Shown here: in pieces, positions 1 to 12,472 of the stretch
Layout of the letters: every line of letters starts with the position of its first letter
How positions within the stretch are numbered: the stretch's first letter is position 1
Source of the DNA: Sycobia sp. Sy_11
Lineage: Eukaryota; Arthropoda; Insecta; Hymenoptera; Epichrysomallidae
DNA: 64,000 bases
Assembly: GCA_018907035.1 (NCBI GenBank)
Contig: JACCIC010000028.1
Location: 631,001 to 695,000, forward strand
Direction of reading: 5' to 3'
Notes under the pieces: model-generated
What the model was told of the DNA's origin: nothing
What the model saw: only the letters and a program-made list of their open reading frames with translations
Database searches by the model: none
Translations under genes and position numbers: made by a program

Positions 1-350
1 AAACTTCCCCCGATACGCGGTTAAAACGACAATGCCGAATAAAACACGATCTGCGTAACTTCCTCTATACTTTGCAGTCGTCTATATAGATATATTCTCC
101 TTCTTAGTTCCCGGCGCACACGTCGCGGAGGCCTCTTCACCGCGTTCAAGTGCAAAGTTTCAGAAAGCCCCACTCTTTCTTGCACTTAGATGCGCGCATA
201 TGAATCACACAATATACACACACACACACATATAGGGGCTTGCATAAAAGAGCTGGCTAATGCACCGGTCAAACCGAGGCCTCTTCCATCTCTGATAGAT
301 CTGTCCATTCCTCCCTCTCTTTTTCTCACCCCCTCCCCCTCACTCTCTCA

Positions 351-371
351 CTCTCTCTCTCTCTCTCTCTC
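351..371 (+). repeat. (CT)n
   Basis: Part of a longer imperfect pyrimidine tract from about 300. Confidence 0.85.
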
Positions 372-718
372 CCTCACTCTCTCGCCGATCCAATTACTTT
401 ACCTTAAGCCGAACGCGCAGCGCGCCGCATATAGCGAAGAGCCGCGCGAGCGCGCATCGATAGGCCAGGGCACAGGCGCGAAATTTCTAACGGCGCGGCG
501 GATCTGTATAGAAAAGCTGCAGTCGAAAGCGGCGCGGCGGGCGGTGGATGGGAGGGGGGGGGAGGGGGTTCGGAGCTTGAAAGCTCGGCGAACGAGCCCG
601 CACTCCCTGCCTCGCGCCGATGATGCCATATATCTGTGGGGAAAATCATCCGGAAACATCCGGAAGCGTTAACAGGCGCGCGAGGGGGCACGTGTCTATA
701 CGTGTAACGTGTACGGTT

Positions 719-754
719 ATGTGTGTGTGTGTGTGTGTTTGTATGTGTGTGTGT
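719..754 (+). repeat. Interrupted (TG)n
   Basis: TTTGTA interrupts two TG runs; CGCGCGC follows. Confidence 0.85.
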
Positions 755-960
755 CCGCGCGCGCATGTGTACGTGTGTGTATTCATATAAATATAATGCA
801 TACCTTTGACGAGCACGCACGCGCGCGCTCGCGGCTTCAGTACGATTGAGCGGCCTGACGCGAACTATATATGTGGCTCGTAATATAATTAAATTTCGAG
901 CTGCGTTCGCGGCGCAAGTTCGAGGTTTTGCTCATCCCCCCGGCTCTCCTCTCTTGCTCA

Positions 961-997
961 CTCTCTCTCTCTCACTCTCTCTCTCTCTCTCTCTCTC
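961..997 (+). repeat. (CT)n, one interruption
   Basis: A single A at 974 breaks the array. Confidence 0.88.
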
Positions 998-1029
998 GCT
1001 CTTTCACTCACTCTCTCGCGCACCGTGCA

Positions 1030-2480
1030 CCCCAGGCGCGTGAAATAAATTAATATTAGCGCGTCTTTATTATATAGAGGCGATAAAGGGAGCGCGTGCC
1101 GTTCGAAAATTTGCCAGGCGAGTAATTGCAATTAATTATGTGTGGATCGTATATGAACTTACGCCACGGCTATAATCGGAATAGAAATAGGAGCTTTTTC
1201 TGACACTCCATTAATTTATTTGTTAATTATTGCAACAGTTATCTATTATCGTATCTGCATACGAGGTAAAGAAAGATTTATCTATGTGTGTGTATATACG
1301 AGTTGAAGGATACTAATATTAAACTTTACCGTTAAATTACTGTTTTATTTTTTATTGCTTAAGTACCATACTATAATATGGATTATAGACTCTAATGTTA
1401 AATGATCGATAATACGGTATTCCTGTCATCGAAGAAGGAAATGTTATAGCTTCAAATAAATAATACGACTGTGGGGACTGATGATTGACTTCGTGAGCGA
1501 ATTTGCGCAAAATCGATTGAAACAATTAAAATCAATTTAAACACTATTATTACAGATCATAATTTTCACAACGAATAGCAGAAAATCGCGTTAAAGGAAA
1601 GTTTCTAGTAAATTTTTCCTGTGCCCAATAAATTACTTCTTGATTTACTACATGATTATTCATTTATAGAATTAAAATAAAGTATTATATTTAATTCTAT
1701 AAACCATTTTATTTGGCTGCATGGTGGCCTTTTTAACAGCCGAGCGTTTATCTTACGCGCGCAACATTATGTCGGAAAATCGAGGGGATTCCAGATCCAA
1801 CGTATTGGTATGATCGAAGCTTTATTCGCAGTGTCTAAAAATTAAAATATTTTCCTTTGTAACGCGATGCGCAGCAATTGTCTCATAATTATTATCAAAG
1901 TAAAATTTTCTCCGAAACATGCATTTTCATCCTTGGACCACGTTGAAAGTTTACGTTTAGTTTTAAATAATCCCTCGATCCTGGATCGATTCTTGAAAAA
2001 GAGCGAGTGATTAATTTGTTTGTTTTTTCCAGTTCCGGCCCACATTTCCCCGAGACAATCGATGTTCGTAATAAAGTATATAAAAAATAAAACAAACTAA
2101 AATAATGTATAGTCCGGAGTAAAGTCGATTAAAATTACATTTATTTCCCGATCATCTCTCGACCAAACGTCATCGGGCGATCGGAAGGTCAGGAATAATG
2201 TAGCGTTTGCATTTCAACGCGACAGACGAGGTCACAATTGTGCTCGAGATACATACGTGGCTCTGCTCTATTTTCGAAAATACATTTGCAAATGTAACCC
2301 GAGCATTGGTGATTAGGAAAATATTGTCTTAAAAGTCGGCCGCTTTCAATGCGATTGATCGTTCGGAAAAATGGACAAACGAAATCACGAGTGCCACGTT
2401 CCTCGATGTACACCGGAAATTGTACCTACTGCCAGACTTCTTATATATATACACAGTACTTGGGAAGAAAATCGCTGAAA
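1030..2480. other. AT-rich unique DNA
   Basis: No arrays. A strong acceptor-like TTTGTTTTTTCCAG ends at 2,032 and an AATAAA follows at 2,070, but the frame between is only about a dozen codons. Nothing else seen. Confidence 0.5.
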
Positions 2481-2715
2481 CAGAAACGCTAAAATACCGA
2501 AGCACTGATCAATCTCCGCGGCCCCCTAGCGCCGTACGGGGAACAATGCCAAAAGGAAAAAGGGCCTTCGCGCCGATCTACAGCGAATGCGTCTATTTTA
2601 GAAATTCCCGCGTGCCACTGCATCGAGTCCCGGCCGGCGCGCGCGCGCCGCCGTGCGAGAGCAGAGAAAAAAATCAACGAGGGGGTTGGGGGGTGGGCGG
2701 CGAGAGGGGAAAGAG

Positions 2716-2718
<3 letters not shown>

Positions 2719-2748
<30 letters not shown>
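2719..2748 (+). repeat. (GA)15
   Basis: Inside a purine-rich stretch from about 2,690 to 2,790. Confidence 0.9.
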
Positions 2749-2751
<3 letters not shown>

Positions 2752-3014
2752 GGAGAGACAGAAAAAGTACAGAAGCAGAAGTAGAGGGGCGCGGTATTAA
2801 GCTCTTGAATCGAGCACCAGTAGAATTCACTCCTATCGCGGCCCGCACTCGCCCCGTCTATATATCATATAGACGTCGGTGAGACTACCGCGGATACAGA
2901 TCCGACGTGATATATAGATATCTAAGTATGTACGCGCGCATACCTATATACGTATATACATAGGGAGAACCCGGTGTCCCGGCATAATCTTCGCGGGCGC
3001 ATCGTGGACGCATG

Positions 3015-3034
3015 TATATATATATATATATATA
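3015..3034 (+). repeat. (TA)10
   Basis: A short array after GACGCATG. Confidence 0.85.
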
Positions 3035-3167
3035 AGTGACGCAGCACTTACAGCCGGCCGGTCTCTCGACGCCCCAGCGCGCCGGCGATCCAAGAATAGA
3101 GCGCGAGACGTCGTCGGCGTCACCGACGTCCCGGAGTCTCGGAGAGTCCTCGCGTCACGTGCGCGCG

Positions 3168-3169
<2 letters not shown>

Positions 3170-3208
<39 letters not shown>
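3170..3208 (+). repeat. (TA)n, 39 bp
   Basis: Runs straight into A-rich GAAGAAGAAAAAAG. Confidence 0.9.
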
Positions 3209-3213
<5 letters not shown>

Positions 3214-3527
3214 AAAGAAGAAGAAAAAAGTCAAAGCCGGCGCGACTCTCGCGCGCGCGCGCGCCCCACGGCTGCCGTCGATAGCGAGCGGCGGGGATAT
3301 GCGCGAGGGACGACGTTGGGAGGGAGGAGGGGCGGTGGCGAAGCGACCGACGAAGCGACGGGCGAGGGGATGAGGAGGGAGGGTGGACGTGGGGGAGGGA
3401 GCGCAGACTCCGCGCGCTAAAAGCATCGGGGAAAAAGAAAGCGATGAGGCGCGCGGCTGGTACATGCATCGGGCGCGGAGCGCCGCGCCGGCCGCGCGGG
3501 TTATAGGGGGATGGAGAGTTGGAGAGG

Positions 3528-3538
<11 letters not shown>

Positions 3539-3567
<29 letters not shown>
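3539..3567 (+). repeat. (GA)n, 29 bp
   Basis: Directly followed by CGTATATATAAGCGCC, a weak TATA-like context. Confidence 0.9.
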
Positions 3568-3568
<1 letters not shown>

Positions 3569-4493
3569 GTATATATAAGCGCCGGATGCAGCCAGTCCGC
3601 CGCCGAAAAGAAAGAAGCGAAAGAGAGCGTCGGGGCTGGGGACAGGAGGAAGGGGGTGGGGAAAGAATCGGGAGTCGTGCCCGACGCGAGAGAGAGGATT
3701 CATATCTCGCTTTCTCTTCCCCTCTTATGCGCCAGAGCCGTACATGCTATACCGGCCCTCGAGCGGGAGATGCTTTCTTTCTCTTTTGGACTATGTCCTC
3801 GAAAGAGTCGGAGGGGGCTAAAATTAGTTTTAACCTTAGACGAGTCCCGACGAGTCGAGAATACGCGAGAGGGTGAGAGAAAAAGGGGGGCGAGAGAGTC
3901 CGTGTCTCTATCTCTCTCTCTCTCTCTTCCTCGCACTATCCATCTCGCTTCCCTGGCGAACCTCGCGCGCTCGGAATAAGAATTAAAGCATTTTATCCGG
4001 CTTACGAGAGTTATTCGAGAGGAGCGACTTGGGCTAGGTGGGGGGGCGGGGAGGGGGTGGAATCTCGGCGATTCGATCGCTTTTCATTCTGCATTCGTAG
4101 ACGTATCGGACAAGAGGTATCTATCTCTCTTCCTTTTGCTCGTCGCCCTCGCCGACACCACCCCTCCACCCTCCCCCTTCGCGCCTTTTCGCGCGCAAAT
4201 ACTTTACGCCCGAGTAATAACTTTGATCTTCCTGAGTTACTTTGGTTAGCGTTTAGCGCCAAGTAAAAAATAAAGAGTTTATCGAGGGACTTTGAACTCC
4301 GACATTTCGGGTCTGCGCAACAATGCAACTGTTTGCAGAATGTAAAAGAAACGTCTGATTTTATTTGATTTTTTTGCCATTCTTTTTTCTCCTTGCTTCT
4401 TGAACCGCGCGATAGGTTTTCTGATATACACTTAATGGAGACGCTATTATTGTAAGTTTCTTTATTCTTTAACGTTTTTGATTAATATAAATA

Positions 4494-4495
<2 letters not shown>

Positions 4496-4542
<47 letters not shown>
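4496..4542 (+). repeat. (TA)n, 47 bp
   Basis: In AT-rich DNA after AAATATC. Confidence 0.9.
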
Positions 4543-4544
<2 letters not shown>

Positions 4545-5975
4545 TGAAATCGATTTCAAATGTTCGTTAGAACACTCTGGGACGCTTGCAAAAATCATAA
4601 TCGATCATCGTTATGTTCGATGCAAGTTTTTCAAACTTGCACAAATACACGCTTATAAATACTTTTTAAAATATTTGGAGTCATTTCCATTTGGCAAAAT
4701 ATATTTTCTTGGCAAAAAATTGATCGTTCTCTAGGTATGTGAAAGATGTTTTTTGCCTCAAAATCAGATTTTATTAAAAGCAAAGTTATGAAAAATTCCC
4801 GTTTTCGTAAACAAACCAAAAGTTGTATGTTTTTCTGCATTTCTTTAAAATTTATTTACTATTTTCGTATTTATTTACTATCTACACATTGCCGTCAAGT
4901 ATTGATTTAAAAACGTTTCGATAATCTTTGCGCGCTTCTTCTGTACATCGGATTTTTATTTACAGCCAGGTCTATTCGTTTGGCATTGGTATATCCAAAT
5001 AAATCGAAGATGCCGTGCAACGGTCAAACAAATGATTCAGCTTATTAATATTTGCATTGATTTCTTGACTTATACAAATTTCCGTGTTGAGTTTTGGTGG
5101 ACAGTTTCGTGCAAACAATGACACGTGTAAAGATTTGCGACTGAGCTTGTGAATAAAAGCAAAGACTCGTCTAGGATAGATTTATTTAGGTTATTATTAT
5201 TTTAGGTTTTTTTCAAACATTTCGCGTGCTTATGAAAATAGCATAAGGACAAATCTGATTTTTCAATGATTCGTTATCCAATTGGTATAAGAATTTTTCA
5301 CTATGGCGCAAATGAAAATATCATTAGACCGGAAAGAATAATTTCGTTTAATGCTCCATTCGACCTATTTAAGTCTATACCGAGTAAATCTTATAGACAA
5401 CTTAAAAGTAAAACAGGCATTCACCGTCTCAGCGTAAGATCTACAATTAGAAAAGAAGGATACAAACATGTTGCAAGTTTCTAAAGATAAGTTTATGTTC
5501 GCCCAAACGACGCCAACACCAATTCCCGAGCTTTTCGAGCTAAAATACAATGAATTGAATTATTTCATTTTCACGATTAGAATAGAAATTTTATAAGGAT
5601 TTATAATTGAATGCTTTAAATTAAAAAAATAAAAGAAAACCTTAAAATTGCTTCTTAAAAACGCCCGATCAAAGGTATACAATTAAAAACTCTTATATTA
5701 TAAATAATTATATAGTAATACCGAATGAACTCACCCTTAAATAACTCAGTGCTTTATATGGTACGACTAAAAAACATTTGCCCCATATTATAATGAAAAA
5801 ACTAAGTTATAGATCTTCAATAATATGTACTAAGTGATCCTTATGAAAGAAATCATTATTAAAAACGGTTATAAACATAAAAGAACATTTTCAGAAAACA
5901 TCTGATTAGTGTAATTATTAAAAGTTCAGTTAGAGCAAAGTATCGATGTTTCATTTATACCACGCAGAAGGAATC

Positions 5976-6018
5976 ATGCTAATTCAAGTTATGCTAGTTC
6001 AAAATGCTAATTCAAGTA
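5976..6018 (+). repeat. Three tandem copies of ATGCTAATTCAAG
   Basis: Copies begin at 5,976, 5,991 and 6,004; the middle one has a single change (ATGCTAGTTCAA). This is a small local duplication in AT-rich unique DNA and not a microsatellite. Confidence 0.7.
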
Positions 6019-8834
6019 TAGTGGAAATTACAGGAACTTATCCAAGCCTTAAATCAACGTACGAAAAACTACATGAATCATAAACGATATAATTCAATTG
6101 TTACAATTTCAATGAATTCCGAACAATGTAATGATTTAGTTGACCATCGGGTGTCTAAGAAATTTATCTGAAAAACGCGTAAAAATCATCCGAGATAAAG
6201 ATTCCAGTAACATAATGGCCCTAAAGAACAATGACGCAATTACTCCATATAATATTAGTAGCAATAACAAATTTGCATTACTCAAATTCCACCGATAACC
6301 CGATAAATACCGGCGTTTCGTTTTGAAGTGACGAAACGTAACCTCGATCGATCGGTTCAGCCGCGTTCGCGTACGTCAATAATTAGACGGATGAACATTG
6401 AAGTCGTACGTTTCGGCTCTGTTGATCTCCTAGGCGTCGTCTCGCACTGGATAAACAGGCCAAGAGGGCGGGGTGACGGGGGCTAGAAAGACGTTAAACC
6501 GACAAATTCATTGTTCGAGCCTACGGCGGCATCCGACGCCGGCGTCTAATTTGAGCAATTTCCATTCGCCAAACCAGTCCGGGCGAGCGGATTTCCCTAA
6601 TCGGCATTTATCGCGCCGCGCGAAAGCCATTAAATGCGCAATGGGCACTCGGCGGGGCTCAGATTTGCCCCAAAATGGTCGGAAATAGATAATCATTTTG
6701 TACGGACATGTAAATTAAGGTACTGGTGTGGACGTTCAAGCTAACCAATTGAAATAACGAAGACGTTTATTTTAGTGAAAAAAAATTTTACGAAATACGA
6801 GAACATACTCTGATGGGGTGAATTCTCCGAGTAACTTGGACAGACAAACTGAAATTTCAAGAAAATTTAGAATCGAATATACAATATCGATACATAGATT
6901 TTTTATAAAAAAGTAGGTCCAAGTAACTAAATACAACAAAGAAATTTCATATGATATTTGTACATCAGTAATTTCGAAACGAAAGAAAATGCGTAATCAA
7001 AGGATCGAATGGATAGAGGCTTAGTTATTGCTCTATAAACGTATGTGAGTTAACATAGACGCGCTGGAGATGCAAATTAAGCCTTGGGCTCAATCGACCA
7101 TCTAGTAATACTAAACACGTTTAATTTTAATTGACAGGCTGAATGAAAAACTAGATATTTCGGAATACTTAAAATGTGAAATATACACTTCAGATTGTGT
7201 AAAATTTCGTCATCAGTCAAAATATGTAGTCAAAGATGTGGATTTAAATATTAATGAAAAAAAAAGAATAAGACGGAGTAAATTCAGGACATGCGGGTGA
7301 TGCGTTTCATCCAGATTGAACGAGGTAACGCTGACCACCGGCAAAATGAGCCGCCTAAACTTTTAAGAGTTAGCGCTCTTCTGTTACGCAAGCACGACAT
7401 ATTTTGATACTGAAAATATTTACTGAAATGAGGAATTTTTTAATACTCCATCCGGTGACCTTGATGCTGGACTGGAAAAATAAGATTTATACAAAAAATG
7501 TTCTAATGAAGCTACGTCCATAAATATTACGAGAGCTAAGTGCCGCTCGCTAAAGCACGGCAAGTAAATCAAGAACTTCAATCGGCCAAATAATCGAGCA
7601 AGCTATACGCTTGCGAAAATCGGTGTTTTGGAAATTTCAGCTCGAAATGTCGTCTAACCCACGCCCACGCGCGCGGAAAGTTCGCTTGTTTACGCGCGTT
7701 TCCATTCGGAAAGTATTCTACAACGGCACGAGGAGGATATTTTGAACAAGCAAAAAAAAAAAAAACTACGAAATAGATAGAATACCGAAGAAGAAGAGAG
7801 CGGACAAAAGGAAATAGATATTGATATGATAAACGTAAATTAAATGGTAAAATTCTCATGCTTTTATCATGGTCGAGATTGTTTACGAAATGGATTTTAG
7901 TCTTTTTGACGCAACCGACCTAAACAATATATTGACACTTTTGTTATAACCAGCAGAGCGCGAAATATTTATTCAAAACTGCATCTATTCAATAATTATA
8001 TCCAAGAATGTTTATTCATTATTTTCGGAAAAACAGGCTATCGCTCGGAGAACTGCGACAATCGTCGACTTCTCGCACCTGTAGCGCAATGTACTATTTT
8101 CGAATCCGGTACGAAAATTGGCCGAAATTTTCACTGTAATAAATTCTTCCGGCTTCATCGTGTACGGCACTTCTAGCGCGGACAGTAGTATTTGTAAGTA
8201 GATGTGTATTATTATATCGGGAATGGGACAGAATTGTGTAATAAAACTGTTCAGAGCATACTTTGAGAGTAATTCGAGTTATTTTTTTCAAGCTGGACCA
8301 AATGCGTCACCCTGTAAATTGATCTTGTAGATGAAATTCTAGGTGAAGTGTAAGATTGCCATTGGAAAGTCGAGGAAAAATTCCTAAAGTCATAGATTGT
8401 TTCTTCTTATTTCTCAAAAGATCGAATTGCACGATTTTAACAGTGATGCCGTGATGTTTTCGAACCATACTATATCTGTAGTATATCTTGTATATCAAGA
8501 TTATGTACAATTAAATTTATGTATCGAAATATAATCATGAAATAATCTCAGCTGCGTAATCATATCGTGTTGTTATAATTTTCAAATTTAGAGATGCGAC
8601 TGTTAATAAATAAAAGCCAATTAACACGTATTGAATTTCGTGATTCTATTAAAATCTGAATATTTTTAACGGAGGTAAAATTTATTATATGTTTTGTTAC
8701 GTATCATTCGAGAGTTCTCGCGACAAGTTCGTTTATATACCTTTTCTTTTCTATTTAACGCACATTTTCTGAAGCAGATGCAAAATTGGCTAATAAATAA
8801 TCCAAAGCTTGTAAAGTATTTATAAATAGCTCTG

Positions 8835-8835
<1 letters not shown>

Positions 8836-8883
<48 letters not shown>
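8836..8883 (+). repeat. (TA)n, 48 bp
   Basis: First of four arrays packed into 600 bases. Confidence 0.9.
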
Positions 8884-8885
<2 letters not shown>

Positions 8886-9041
8886 AAAAAGTTTTAAAGA
8901 CTGAAAAATTAGTTTTCGACCCCGCCTCGGGTGCAACGTGCGAAAGCATTGAAAATCCACTCCACGTTTCATATATACATTTTAATAATACATTTATTTG
9001 CTGAATATATCGATATAGGTATTATATACATATAGATATTT

Positions 9042-9045
<4 letters not shown>

Positions 9046-9111
<66 letters not shown>
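9046..9111 (+). repeat. (TA)n, 66 bp
   Basis: One of the longest arrays in the window; preceded by imperfect TATA/CATA units. Confidence 0.9.
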
Positions 9112-9115
<4 letters not shown>

Positions 9116-9184
9116 CAGAGGATCTTGTTGAATCGAATTATACGTCCTGTTCGTGTAATAAGTCCTGAGCGCGTATTGTGCCGC

Positions 9185-9185
<1 letters not shown>

Positions 9186-9223
<38 letters not shown>
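9186..9223 (+). repeat. (TA)n, 38 bp
   Basis: Follows GTGCCGCG directly. Confidence 0.9.
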
Positions 9224-9228
<5 letters not shown>

Positions 9229-9389
9229 TAATATGCATGCACGAGCCCTATAGCGACGGGCGGCGCTGCGTAATGCATGACTCGTATTTCGCGCAAAATT
9301 ACAAGCCCGATTGTACGAGTCTCCGAATATGCATTAAGGATTCATGACCCACGCCTCTCTTTGTTAAAATTTATCAAAGTGTTGCCATC

Positions 9390-9392
<3 letters not shown>

Positions 9393-9434
<42 letters not shown>
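9393..9434 (+). repeat. (TA)n, 42 bp
   Basis: Last of the 8.8-9.4 kb cluster; ends at GCTTTTTTTATAACGG. Confidence 0.9.
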
Positions 9435-9435
<1 letters not shown>

Positions 9436-9838
9436 CTTTTTTTATAACGGATGCATATCATTCATATACATTATTTATTGATTCTTCGAGTAACGGCCCG
9501 TCGGGTCATTTTACTTTATTAGCAATACGCGCGCGGTAAATTTGGTAATAAAAAAAATAAATGGCAAAATGTTACGATTAAAACGAAGATCGCGTTAATT
9601 ATTGAGATTAATAAGGCATAAAGTGCAGACGAATTGTTAAATTGAATTTATCGTTGGAACTTTTACGGTTATAATTATATAAGTAAAGTGTCTTTTTTAA
9701 CGTATTCGTATCGGTTATTTGAAATCGATGCTTTCTTAAATAGTACCACATAGTCCATCTACATAGTGGGCATTTGAGGCTACAAATATGTTCCAACACT
9801 CGTCGTTCAATTAACACGGCCGGTTACGGTCTTTCGTC

Positions 9839-9917
9839 ATGCAAATATTATATAATTTATCGCGAACCGCAGCCGTTAATATTGAAAATAATGCCCCCCA
9901 ATAAAAAGTTAATTAAC
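9839..9917. promoter_or_regulatory. Cluster of transcription-factor-like sites
   Basis: In 80 bases there are a perfect octamer ATGCAAAT (9,839-9,846, POU type), AACCGCAG (9,865-9,872, Runx type) and the palindrome GTTAATTAAC (9,908-9,917, homeodomain/HNF1 type). The sites lie in unique DNA between repeat patches. The binding classes are established; a role as enhancer is inferred. Confidence 0.25.
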
Positions 9918-10191
9918 CGTAAATGCATATTGTGGCTCATTTATCGACTCGTTCCTCCATACTCGAAGATCACAAAGCCGCGCTCGAAAGTAATGCATCG
10001 GATATATATATGATATACTCGGATTGTGGTCGAACCGTGGATTATGGCGTCTCGGGCTTGGCCTTAGCGCTACACATCCGTAAAGCCGGGCGCTCTCTCC
10101 GCCAGTTTCGTCTTAATAAGAAAAAGACGCTAGTTAAGAGACAAAACAGAAGATGAAAGCGAATTGTTGAGAGGAGACTTTGGAGAGGGAG

Positions 10192-10194
<3 letters not shown>

Positions 10195-10231
<37 letters not shown>
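10195..10231 (+). repeat. (CT)n, 37 bp
   Basis: Continues as imperfect pyrimidine-rich DNA to about 10,310. Confidence 0.9.
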
Positions 10232-10236
<5 letters not shown>

Positions 10237-11080
10237 CCCCTCTCCCTCTTTCTCTCTTTCTCTCCTTCGCTCTCTGCCTCCCACCCTCCCGCACTCTTTC
10301 TCTCTCGGCTCAAACGAGATCTGAAGTAACAGCTGTCCTGTTCTCCCGCCCCATACGCCCGCGCCGCGCCCGTACTGAGTCAACTGCAAAAGAGCAGGAT
10401 TAGCCAGGCACGGCGAAATTCCACCGAAGCCCCGGTATTAATGGAATGATGAATTACCTCTGCTGGCCTTGGCAATTTTTAATAGATTTCTAATTTAACG
10501 ATATCGTAATTCGCACTTTCGTTTGCCCGCGGAATTGGCTAATTTGTGCCGGTGGATTCGATCGAGCCGAACAGAGCTAAAGTGTCTATCCGAAGCGTTT
10601 GCCTATCGAATTTGTCTTCTTCCAAGTCCATTGGTAGAAAGTATTGCGGACCAAATTCCAGTCGCCGATAAGTCGAATTATGGTTTAAAGCTTTAATTTG
10701 AATTTTTCCGTATTTAAATCAATATACTAAAAGAGACGTAATCTAGTTATTTCATTATTCAGATAGGTAAGAGAGTTAAAAAATGATGAGTATCTATAGT
10801 ATCAATGCCAAAATAAATCGTATTGTTTATCTCATTTATGTTTTTATTAACTAGTATTAAAATTTGTTAAATATATAATGACTACTTTGCTTTATCATTT
10901 CCTTTGTGTTCTCATCTTACCATTAACAGATTTTTTTACTCCACTATTTTTACCACCATCAAACCTCTTTAATTTTTCAGACAATAGACCCTTGCTTTCT
11001 TTATGCTTTTAAGACTTCTAAATATTTTAATTTATGATTCTCTTTTGAGAGCGGATGATGAGTTTGTTTTTCTTTTTTAG

Positions 11081-11157
11081 GTGGAGGTTCGAGAGACGTT
11101 ACTTCTGCACTAAGTGAACTGAAATACAAGCCGCTCGTGCCTGCGTTAAAGGGTTAA
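11081..11157 (+). other. Candidate terminal exon
   Basis: TTTGTTTTTCTTTTTTAG gives a very strong acceptor at 11,079-11,080. One frame (phase 2) is open for 24 codons, ending in PLVPALKG and TAA at 11,155-11,157, and an AATAAA occurs near 11,281. The other two frames stop early. A single open frame of this length is weak evidence, and no upstream exon is visible. Confidence 0.12.
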
Positions 11158-12421
11158 CGGAAGCAATTAACAGATTCCGAGGCAAATGAGTCACGGTTTG
11201 GTCGCAATTGTGCGTTGAATAGTTGAAGCAGCATATGATTTTATCAGTCGAAATTCAGACTGTTATTGAATTCACTCGACAATAAAATTATTCCACGCCA
11301 AGGAACGTACTATAATCTGCTTGCTCGTCAAAGATTTGGAAACAAATTTATTTCTAATATTTTTAGTAGCGAAAAATAATTAGTATTTATCGAGAAGATT
11401 ATAAACTCAATTTGAAATGTATCAAACTAGGTTTCGAAGATAAATTAAGCTTTCCAGAAATGACAGAAGATTATATCACTTTTTTTGCTTATAGAAAATT
11501 GGGAAACAGATTACTCATTTGGCTGGATTAATTGAAGAGGACGGTCAAATGAATATTGATTATCTAGAGGAATTACCATGTATATTTAAGATTCAAATTG
11601 ATTCTCACCAATCACAACTTATTTGCAAATACGTTCTACTCTTACATATCGAATACAATCCACATTTAACAGGATATGTCGCTATGTTGCTACTTCAAAT
11701 CTGCCAATCGAATTAGAGCCGTTACATTTGCTGCTCAAACGTCATTTCAATAGTTTATTTTTTACATCATACTCTATATCTATCCAGAATCATTACAGTA
11801 ATCAGTGATGATAATGTGGGGACTAAATTGTATTACAACAAAGATAGTGTTCCAACTTACGTATCGCAGATTCTAATGTAAATTATTCACCCAAATTCTT
11901 GATGTCTAAATAGTCGAAAACAATATTTGACTAGAATGAATGAACGAAAATCTTTTCAGTTAGACATTTATGGATTTTATATTATACTTTTATGTACATT
12001 CTTTTCCAATAGTACTTTACTGAATTAATGAATCTTTATCAATTTATGTTTGTCAATCACTGATTAGTATTTAAATATGATCAATGTAGATACATTTAAC
12101 AAATTAAAATAATTTGTAAAAAACAGAAATATTATATATAATTGTCCCACTAACTGTATTAAAAAATAACAGAATGTTCGGCAGGGTAATTGGTTTAGAA
12201 CTTTGGTAAGCCGATTTGCGACGAAGGTTTTCAAATGCAACGATCGGTTGGTTAGTCACTCAAGTAACCTTTGGCTATTAGATCACATATATATGGAAAT
12301 ACTCTTCATAAACTTGGAATATTTCAAATGCCTTATAAGCATCGTTAACAAAACGCTGATAACAGGAACAACCTTCGTCTTAGTCGCGCTATCTATGAGT
12401 AGATATACGCCAAGAAAGCCA

Positions 12422-12424
<3 letters not shown>

Positions 12425-12467
<43 letters not shown>
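12425..12467 (+). repeat. (TA)n, 43 bp
   Basis: Between AAGCCATGC and AAAATTCC. Confidence 0.9.

Positions 12468-12472
<5 letters not shown>

Larger units (their letters stand above)
1..1030. other. GC-rich low-complexity intergenic DNA
   Basis: CpG-rich patches (380-660, 830-960) alternate with CT and TG arrays. The long frames here are made by the arrays. No gene seen. Confidence 0.5.
2480..4040. other. GC-rich, purine-biased patch
   Basis: Two TA arrays, two GA arrays, a (GC)n run near 3,250-3,263 and G-rich tracts near 3,310-3,400. No credible exon. Confidence 0.5.
4040..8830. other. AT-rich unique DNA with one CNE-like island
   Basis: Mostly AT-rich and unique, with one TA array near 4.5 kb. 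A 72-codon open frame at 5,266-5,484 is not recognised and has no splice or other support. About 6,290-6,720 is richer in GC and CpG with no repeats and stops in all frames, as in conserved non-coding elements. Confidence 0.45.

Noticed and set aside
3570..3600. TATATATAAG followed by CCAGTCC as a core promoter
   Set aside because: It arises at the end of a GA array, spacing to the initiator-like word is short, and no gene follows.
5266..5484. A 72-codon open frame with balanced composition
   Set aside because: No recognisable motif, no splice or promoter support, and frames of this length are expected by chance in a window of this size.
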